Shown piece by piece: positions 58,967-64,000 of a stretch of 64,000 bases of DNA. The first letter of the stretch is position 1. The number at the start of each line of letters is the position of its first letter. The position numbers and the translations under genes were made by a program. The notes beneath the pieces were generated by a model that was given only the letters and a program-made list of their open reading frames with translations, did not search any database and had not been told where the DNA came from. The stretch spans positions 3,439,906 through 3,503,905 of the forward strand of contig NZ_CP046155.1 in NCBI RefSeq assembly GCF_016403105.1. The letters run 5' to 3'. Source of the stretch: Leptolyngbya sp. BL0902. Lineage in GTDB: Bacteria > Cyanobacteriota > Cyanobacteriia > Phormidesmidales > Phormidesmidaceae.

Positions 58967-59647
58967 ATGACCGCAAGCTCCAACGACCTGCCTTTATCTG
59001 AAGGTTTGCCCTTGGAAGAGGCGGATGTTTGGGTCAGGGAAGATAGGCGGGCCTTAGGGCTAGCGTTGAGCAGCCCCGATGACTTTGGGGAAGATGAGCC
59101 AGAAAATTTTGAGGAACTCATCCTCGACGACGACATTGCTGACCGTCTAGAGGACGGTATTGCGGTGCATACCGAGAAGCGGGTCGGTCGTCAGCGTCGC
59201 ATCCATGCCATTACAGATTTGCCCTTCACCGCCGATCAGCTCTGGCAAATCCTCACCGATTACGATAATCTGGCCAGCTTTATTCCCAATCTCACCCGCA
59301 GTCGTCGCCTTAGCCATCCCGATGGCGGGATTCGTCTAGAGCAGGTTGGCTCCCAGCGCTTTCTCAACGTGAGTTTTTGTGCCCGAGTCGTGCTCGATGC
59401 GGTAGAAACCTTTCCCCAGGAACTCACGTTTTCCCTGGTGGAGGGAGACTTTCGCCAGTTTGAGGGTAAGTGGAGGCTGGAGCCGCTGACGGGGGCGTCC
59501 CCTCGCACCCGCCTAAGCTATGACCTGCTGATTTGTCCCCCTCGGGCGATGCCCGCTGGCCTCATTGAGCGCCACATCCGTAAGGATCTGATTCGCAACC
59601 TGCACGCCATTGGTGAGCGGGCGGCGGTGTTGTTTGGGGCATCCTAG
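58967..59647 (+). CDS. SRPBCC (START/polyketide-cyclase-like) protein
   Basis: The 226-residue protein has an acidic N-terminal region (about 1-65, ENFEELILDDDIADRLEDGI) and a SRPBCC fold from about 75: HAITDLPFTADQLWQILTDYDNLASFIPNLTRSR, RLEQVGSQRFLNVSFCARVVLDA, then GKWRLEPL and the long C-terminal helix IERHIRKDLIRNLHAIGERA. Such proteins bind hydrophobic ligands, for example quinone or lipid. The frame is open upstream into the tRNA, so I chose the ATG at 58967. Confidence 0.85.
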   Translation: MTASSNDLPLSEGLPLEEADVWVREDRRALGLALSSPDDFGEDEPENFEELILDDDIADRLEDGIAVHTEKRVGRQRRIHAITDLPFTADQLWQILTDYDNLASFIPNLTRSRRLSHPDGGIRLEQVGSQRFLNVSFCARVVLDAVETFPQELTFSLVEGDFRQFEGKWRLEPLTGASPRTRLSYDLLICPPRAMPAGLIERHIRKDLIRNLHAIGERAAVLFGAS

Positions 59648-59687
59648 CCGCCAAGAATTCTGCGCACCCAGGGGATATAGGAATCCG

Positions 59688-59749
59688 ATTAGGGAGGGCC
59701 AATCTGGGGAAGTCCATCAGGGAGATCCAATCAGGGAGATCCAATCAGG
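59688..59749. repeat. Four 14-bp tandem repeats at the 3' end of the hybrid kinase gene
   Basis: Units ATTAGGGAGGGCCA, ATCTGGGGAAGTCC and twice ATCAGGGAGATCCA, plus a partial fifth, run over the stop codon of the minus-strand kinase gene. The last codons (IGSP) are part of the repeat. Confidence 0.8.
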
Positions 59750-62385
59750 TGCTCAATGGCGGTGACGAGCTTCTGCATACTGAGGGGTTGTCCCAGGCAG
59801 AGGTTGGCCCCGGCTGCGAGGTAGTCGGCTGGGTCAGCGGCTTGGCCAGTGGTCAGGATAATGATGGTGCCCTGGCTTAGGGTTGGATCTTGGCGCAGGT
59901 GTTGGATCAGCGCTAGGCTGTCCATGCCGGGGATCTGGGTATCGATCAGCCACACCTGGGGCGGCTCGCGTTGGGCCAGGGCCAGGGCATCGGGGCCAGT
60001 CTCGGCTACCAAGAGAGGAAATCCCTTCGCTTTGAGGTAGACCTCAATGGTATTTAACTGTGCCCGACGTTCGGCGGCTAGCAGCACCGAGGGGCGTAGA
60101 GTGGGATGGGGGTCGGCAGTTTGCTCTGAGGGCTGGAATTCTTCGGGGGTGGGCGCTTGGTCGGTGGCGGCGGCTGGGGCAGTGGTGGATAGCCCCAGAA
60201 TGAAGCAACTACCCACGTCCGGCAGGCTCACCAGTTGGAGGCTGCCGCCGTGGAGGGCCATAATTCGTTTCACCAAGGCCAACCCTAGCCCGGTGCCCTG
60301 GTATTGCCGATCTAGGGCGCTATCCACTTGCACAAAGGCCTGGGAGAGCTGGGCGATATTATTCGCTGCAATGCCAATGCCCGTATCGGCCACGGAAAGA
60401 TAGAGGCAGTCGGCGGGGGGAGAGGCTTGGGCCTCGGTGGTGGCGCTGGATTCGATCCGGGGGGCTGCCAGGAGGGTGTGGCAGGGGGCAGACTGAAGGG
60501 CGGCAGGAATGACGGGGGTGTGGCCCACCGAAAGGGTAACGGTGCCGCCGGAGGGGGTAAATTTGATGGCGTTGGAGAGCAGGTTGATCAGCGCTTGGCA
60601 GAGACGGCGTTCGTCCATGTAGATCAGGGGCAGATCCGGCGGAGTGTCTAGTTCTAGGCTAACTTGCTTGCGTTGGGCCTGCTGGAGCACAAAGGTGCGA
60701 CTGGTGAGGCAGATTGGCCCCAGGGCAGCGGCGCGCATATCCAAGGAAATCTGGCCCGATTCAATTTTGGCTAGGTCGAGGATATCGTTAATCAAATCCA
60801 GCAGGTGGTTGCCCCGCCGTTCGATGGTGGCGAGGGCATTGGCTTGGGCCTCGGTGATGGGGCCAAAGGTGGTATTTTGCAGCCCTTCGGTCATGCCCAG
60901 AATGGCGTTGAGGGGAGTCCGCAGTTCGTGGCTCATGTTGGCCAAAAATTCATCCTTGAGGCGGGTGGCGCGGGCTAACTCCTCGTTGCTTTGGTGCAGT
61001 TGGGCTTCGGCCTCCCGGCGCTGGCGGTCGAGGCGATAGCCCTCAATCAAAATGCTGCACGTGACCAAAAAGGGCTGAAGGTCTTCGACCATGCTGGCTG
61101 GGTAGCCACCGGGGCGGTTGGCAATGCCCACCATGCCCATCAGACGATCCCCTTGGTAGAAGGGCAATCCCAGAAAGGCCAACAGCGGCGGATGCCCACT
61201 GGGAATGCCCCCCCGGCGTGGGTCGGTGGCGGGGCTGTTGGCAATGACGGGCTTTCCGGTCATCACCACGGCCCCAAACAGGGTGTTCATGTTGGTGAAC
61301 TCCATGCCCTGCTCGTAGTTTTCTTCATAGAAGGCTTGGGTGATAGCGTCCCAGGCAATGTTGGTAATGCTGTGGGTTTTGAGGTAGGGCACGCCGCGCA
61401 CTTTCATTAGGCTGTCCTCCATGTAGGCGCTGCCGTCTTCTCGAAACAGCACCTCGCCAATGAAGCCATACTCGCTGTCGGTGAGGTGGAGCAGGGTGTT
61501 CAGCAACCCTTCAAAAATAGTGAGGCGGTCGGCAAGGGTGATGAACTGGGTTTGGGCGGTGCTGATCGCCGTGAGCATTTGCAGGTTATTTTGCAACGCC
61601 AGTTCCATCTGTTTGCGGCTGGTGATGTCAAACCGGATGGCGAGGTATTGCACCGGGCGTCCGTCATCGCCCAGGAAGGGAGAAATGGCGGTGTCCATCC
61701 AGTAGAGGTGGCCGTCTTTGTGGCGGTTGCATACCTCGCCGCGCCAGATGCGGCCCTGGGTAATGGTCTCCCACATCTCCTGGAAAAATTCCGGCGGGTG
61801 ATAATCGGCCTTGATCAGGCGGTGGGTTTGGCCCATCAGTTCTTCGCGGCGGTAGCCGGACACCTCACAAAAGCGATCATTGACCGTGGTGATCACCCCG
61901 GCCGCATCGGTGATCACCATAATCGCCGCCGCATCCACCGCCCGCCGAAACACCGCTAACTCCTGGCTATGCTGCTGCACCTGGGTTTCTAGGTGTTGGT
62001 TCACCTGGTTGAGGGCCTGCTCTAGGCGCTTGCGGTCGCTAATGTCTCGGCAGGTATACAGCCATCGGCTGGGGCCAAGGGCGACGGCCTGAATATGGAT
62101 CAGCAGATCGTGGCGCTGGCCCGCTTTGTCGTAGAGATAGGTCTCTAGGTTGCGCTGCTCTCGCCGCAATGCAGCCATTTGATCGGCACTCCAGTGGCGA
62201 AAGAGCTGATCGATAGACTCCATCGCCTCAATCTCGGCGGTGGTATAGCCCAGCAAATCCGAGACGTTGGGGCATACCCAGGTAAACCGCCCGTCGCCAT
62301 CGGTCATCAACACCGTATCGGCCAGGTGGGCCAGCACCTCAGCATAGAATTCGGGAGCATTCCCGGCGGGGTTGGGCGAGGTCAT
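59731..62385 (-). CDS. PAS-PAS-GAF hybrid histidine kinase with degenerate receiver
   Basis: The 884-residue soluble kinase has PAS domains (about 15-120 and 145-265, DGRFTWVCPNVSDLLGY and AGVITTVNDRFCEVSGY), a GAF domain (about 285-455, YGFIGEVLFREDGSAY, AFLGLPFYQGDRLMGMVG), HisKA with the phospho-acceptor in NMSHELRTPLNAILG, and HATPase (NLLSNAIKFTP, DTGIGIA, GTGLGLALVKR). The C-terminal receiver keeps the aspartate (LIDTQIPGMD), but the acidic pair before it is lost (LLAAERRAQ instead of LLAEDN) and the conserved lysine is Gln (LGQPLS). It is therefore probably a pseudo-receiver. A paralogue with a normal receiver follows. Confidence 0.93.
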   Translation of the reverse strand: MTSPNPAGNAPEFYAEVLAHLADTVLMTDGDGRFTWVCPNVSDLLGYTTAEIEAMESIDQLFRHWSADQMAALRREQRNLETYLYDKAGQRHDLLIHIQAVALGPSRWLYTCRDISDRKRLEQALNQVNQHLETQVQQHSQELAVFRRAVDAAAIMVITDAAGVITTVNDRFCEVSGYRREELMGQTHRLIKADYHPPEFFQEMWETITQGRIWRGEVCNRHKDGHLYWMDTAISPFLGDDGRPVQYLAIRFDITSRKQMELALQNNLQMLTAISTAQTQFITLADRLTIFEGLLNTLLHLTDSEYGFIGEVLFREDGSAYMEDSLMKVRGVPYLKTHSITNIAWDAITQAFYEENYEQGMEFTNMNTLFGAVVMTGKPVIANSPATDPRRGGIPSGHPPLLAFLGLPFYQGDRLMGMVGIANRPGGYPASMVEDLQPFLVTCSILIEGYRLDRQRREAEAQLHQSNEELARATRLKDEFLANMSHELRTPLNAILGMTEGLQNTTFGPITEAQANALATIERRGNHLLDLINDILDLAKIESGQISLDMRAAALGPICLTSRTFVLQQAQRKQVSLELDTPPDLPLIYMDERRLCQALINLLSNAIKFTPSGGTVTLSVGHTPVIPAALQSAPCHTLLAAPRIESSATTEAQASPPADCLYLSVADTGIGIAANNIAQLSQAFVQVDSALDRQYQGTGLGLALVKRIMALHGGSLQLVSLPDVGSCFILGLSTTAPAAATDQAPTPEEFQPSEQTADPHPTLRPSVLLAAERRAQLNTIEVYLKAKGFPLLVAETGPDALALAQREPPQVWLIDTQIPGMDSLALIQHLRQDPTLSQGTIIILTTGQAADPADYLAAGANLCLGQPLSMQKLVTAIEHLIGSP

Positions 62386-62434
62386 GGTGGGAGGCTCCGG
62401 GAAAAGGACAACGAAATCCGGCTAGGCTGCACCG

Positions 62435-64000
62435 TTAGTTGGGGGACGCAGGCAAAAGCGACTGAATCAACCCCAGCAGTTCCTTCAGCCTTACGGGTTT
62501 GCTGAGGTAATGATTAGCTCCCGCCTGGAGGCAGCGTTCTCGGTCGCCCTCCATGGCCAGGGCAGTGAGGGCAATGATGGGCAGGGTGGCCAGGTGGGGG
62601 TGCTGGCGGATCTGCTGAATGGCGGTGAGCCCGTCCATCCCCGGCATTTGAATATCCATCAGCACCAGATTCGGGGGCTCGGCCAGGGTGGCCTCCACGG
62701 CGTCTTGGCCATTGTTGACCACCCGTAGCCGATAGCCCTTGGCCTCTAGGTAGCTGGTGAGGGTGAGGATGTTGGCCTCATTGTCTTCGGCCAGCAGAAT
62801 CAAAGGCGACAGGGTGTCCGCAGACGGTGGCGGATGGCGGCCCACGGCGGGCAACGGTTTCATCACATCCAAGGGAAGGTCGTCGGTCATGGATTGTACT
62901 AGGGGTAAATCGACGGTGAAGCAACTGCCAACGCCCGCTGTGCTGGTGAGGGCCACGGTACCGCCATGGAGTTCCACAATTTGTTTCACCAGGGCCAGCC
63001 CCAACCCCGTTCCGGCATATTGACGGTTGAGGGCGCTGTCAATTTGCACAAAGGGCTGAAACAGGCGCGATTGATCGGCCTCGGCAATGCCAATGCCCGT
63101 ATCGCTAACGGCGATCTGAAGCCGCTGATCCATCGGCGAAACCGAGGCGGTGAGGGTGATTTCACCGCCCTCTGGGGTAAACTTCACGGCATTGCTCAGC
63201 AGATTAATCAACACCTGGCGCATCCGGCGTTCATCTAGCCACAGGGTGGGCAACTGGGGGGCCATATCGGTGTGGATCTGAATCTGCTTTTTTAGGGCAT
63301 GGGAGGCGATGAAGGCTAAACTGGCTGCACAGAGGCGGGATACCTCGGTGGGTTGGCGGTCTAGGGTAATTTGACCTGCCTCAATTTTGGCCACATCTAG
63401 AATATCGTTGATCAGCTCAAGCAGGTGATTGCCGCTGCGGTCAATGATTTGCAGGGCGTGGCGTTGTTCTGGGGTAATGGGGCCAAAGGTGAGATCCTGC
63501 ATCCCCTCTGCCATCCCCAGCACCGCATTGAGGGGGGTGCGCAATTCGTGGCTCATGGTGGCGAGGAATTCATCCTTCAGGCGGGTAGCGCGGGCCAGTT
63601 CTTGGTTGGAGAGGGCCAACTGCTGGTTTTGTTCGCTAATTCGTTGCTGGGCCTGCTGCCGTTCTGCCAGTTCCTGCTGAATTTGCGCAAACAGGCTGGC
63701 CTGGTAAATGGCAATGGCGATCTGGTTGGCCAAATGCTGCACTAGGGCAATGTCCTCCTCCGACCAAGGGCGAGGGCCATGGCACTGATGCACACAGAGC
63801 AACCCCCACAGCTTATCGCCAGAGATCAGGGGCACCACTAGGCTGGCCCGCACCTGAAACCGCTCCAGCACCGAATGTTCCCTGGGGTCTAGGGCCAAAA
63901 GATCGGGGACGGTCACGTAGGGATGCCCCTGGTAGATAGGCTGGTAGGCGACTCGCTGGCCATAGTCGGGGACGGGCACGGCCAAAATGGACGGTAGCTC
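62435..64000 (-). CDS. GAF hybrid histidine kinase, C-terminal part
   Basis: The gene enters from the right window edge; 521 residues are visible. They comprise a GAF domain (YVTVPDLLALDP, RASLVVPLISGDKLWGLLCVHQC), a coiled coil, HisKA with TMSHELRTPLNAVLG, HATPase (NLLSNAVKFTP, DTGIGIA, GTGLGLALVKQ) and a canonical receiver with LLAEDN, LMDIQMPGMDG and LSKPV, ending LIQSLLPASPN. It is a close paralogue of the downstream kinase from HisKA onward. The sensory N-terminus lies outside the window. Confidence 0.93.
   Translation of the reverse strand, partial: ELPSILAVPVPDYGQRVAYQPIYQGHPYVTVPDLLALDPREHSVLERFQVRASLVVPLISGDKLWGLLCVHQCHGPRPWSEEDIALVQHLANQIAIAIYQASLFAQIQQELAERQQAQQRISEQNQQLALSNQELARATRLKDEFLATMSHELRTPLNAVLGMAEGMQDLTFGPITPEQRHALQIIDRSGNHLLELINDILDVAKIEAGQITLDRQPTEVSRLCAASLAFIASHALKKQIQIHTDMAPQLPTLWLDERRMRQVLINLLSNAVKFTPEGGEITLTASVSPMDQRLQIAVSDTGIGIAEADQSRLFQPFVQIDSALNRQYAGTGLGLALVKQIVELHGGTVALTSTAGVGSCFTVDLPLVQSMTDDLPLDVMKPLPAVGRHPPPSADTLSPLILLAEDNEANILTLTSYLEAKGYRLRVVNNGQDAVEATLAEPPNLVLMDIQMPGMDGLTAIQQIRQHPHLATLPIIALTALAMEGDRERCLQAGANHYLSKPVRLKELLGLIQSLLPASPN

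Overview
The window is chromosomal DNA of a cyanobacterium, most likely a filamentous, GC-rich, non-model lineage of the Leptolyngbya or Nodosilinea type. The photosystem II genes psbD and psbC, the Rubisco accumulation factor Raf1, cyanobacteria-specific families (DUF2396/TIGR02652, DUF1802, DUF4058) and SigA-type sigma regions point to cyanobacteria. A HetR gene with an upstream RGSGR-repeat gene points to a multicellular lineage. Nothing here shows whether the organism makes heterocysts.

Layout. 0-12 kb is housekeeping: psbD-psbC (17-nt overlap), purH, a TgpA-like membrane protein, bioD-gyrB, miaA, tRNA-Ala and raf1. 12-24.5 kb holds two small proteins, a membrane protein with an HNH-like motif, aspC, then the patX-like gene with hetR, ruvB, a pentapeptide-repeat protein, a peptide-binding lipoprotein, an adenylate cyclase and an MFS transporter. 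24.5-34.6 kb is a plastic, partly AT-rich accessory region. It holds an ISKra4-type remnant that truncates a leucine-rich-repeat gene, a phytochelatin-synthase-like gene, a MntA antitoxin with a truncated HepT, and a second nucleotidyltransferase/HEPN pair. A 5.5-kb island follows, carrying a PLD-SNF2 helicase and a chimeric sigma factor and bounded by a 136-bp near-identical direct repeat from the 3' end of a DUF790 (Bax1-like) gene.

34.6-51.4 kb is mixed: a large secreted adhesin-like protein, gamma carbonic anhydrase, a VOC protein and AAA ATPase pair, HerA, DUF1802, a MEDS sensor with a GGDEF-EAL protein, an MBL hydrolase with a SpoIID protein, and DUF4058. 51.4-53.7 kb is a small second accessory patch with an XRE regulator, an RNase H and an HNH endonuclease. 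53.9-64 kb has thiC behind a TPP riboswitch, a solitary DNA methyltransferase, cofG, tRNA-Phe, an SRPBCC protein and two large hybrid histidine kinases, the last running off the window.

The signals most worth a second look are: (1) the RGSGR-repeat (PatX-like) gene directly upstream of an intact hetR that keeps the peptide-binding residues; (2) a sigma-70 factor whose N-terminus is replaced by a restriction-system-like domain, next to a PLD-helicase, in a repeat-bounded AT-rich island; (3) several proteins whose catalytic residues are lost (TgpA-like protein, AAA ATPase, a receiver domain) and a decayed toxin-antitoxin pair. All calls are from reading the sequence; no database search was possible.
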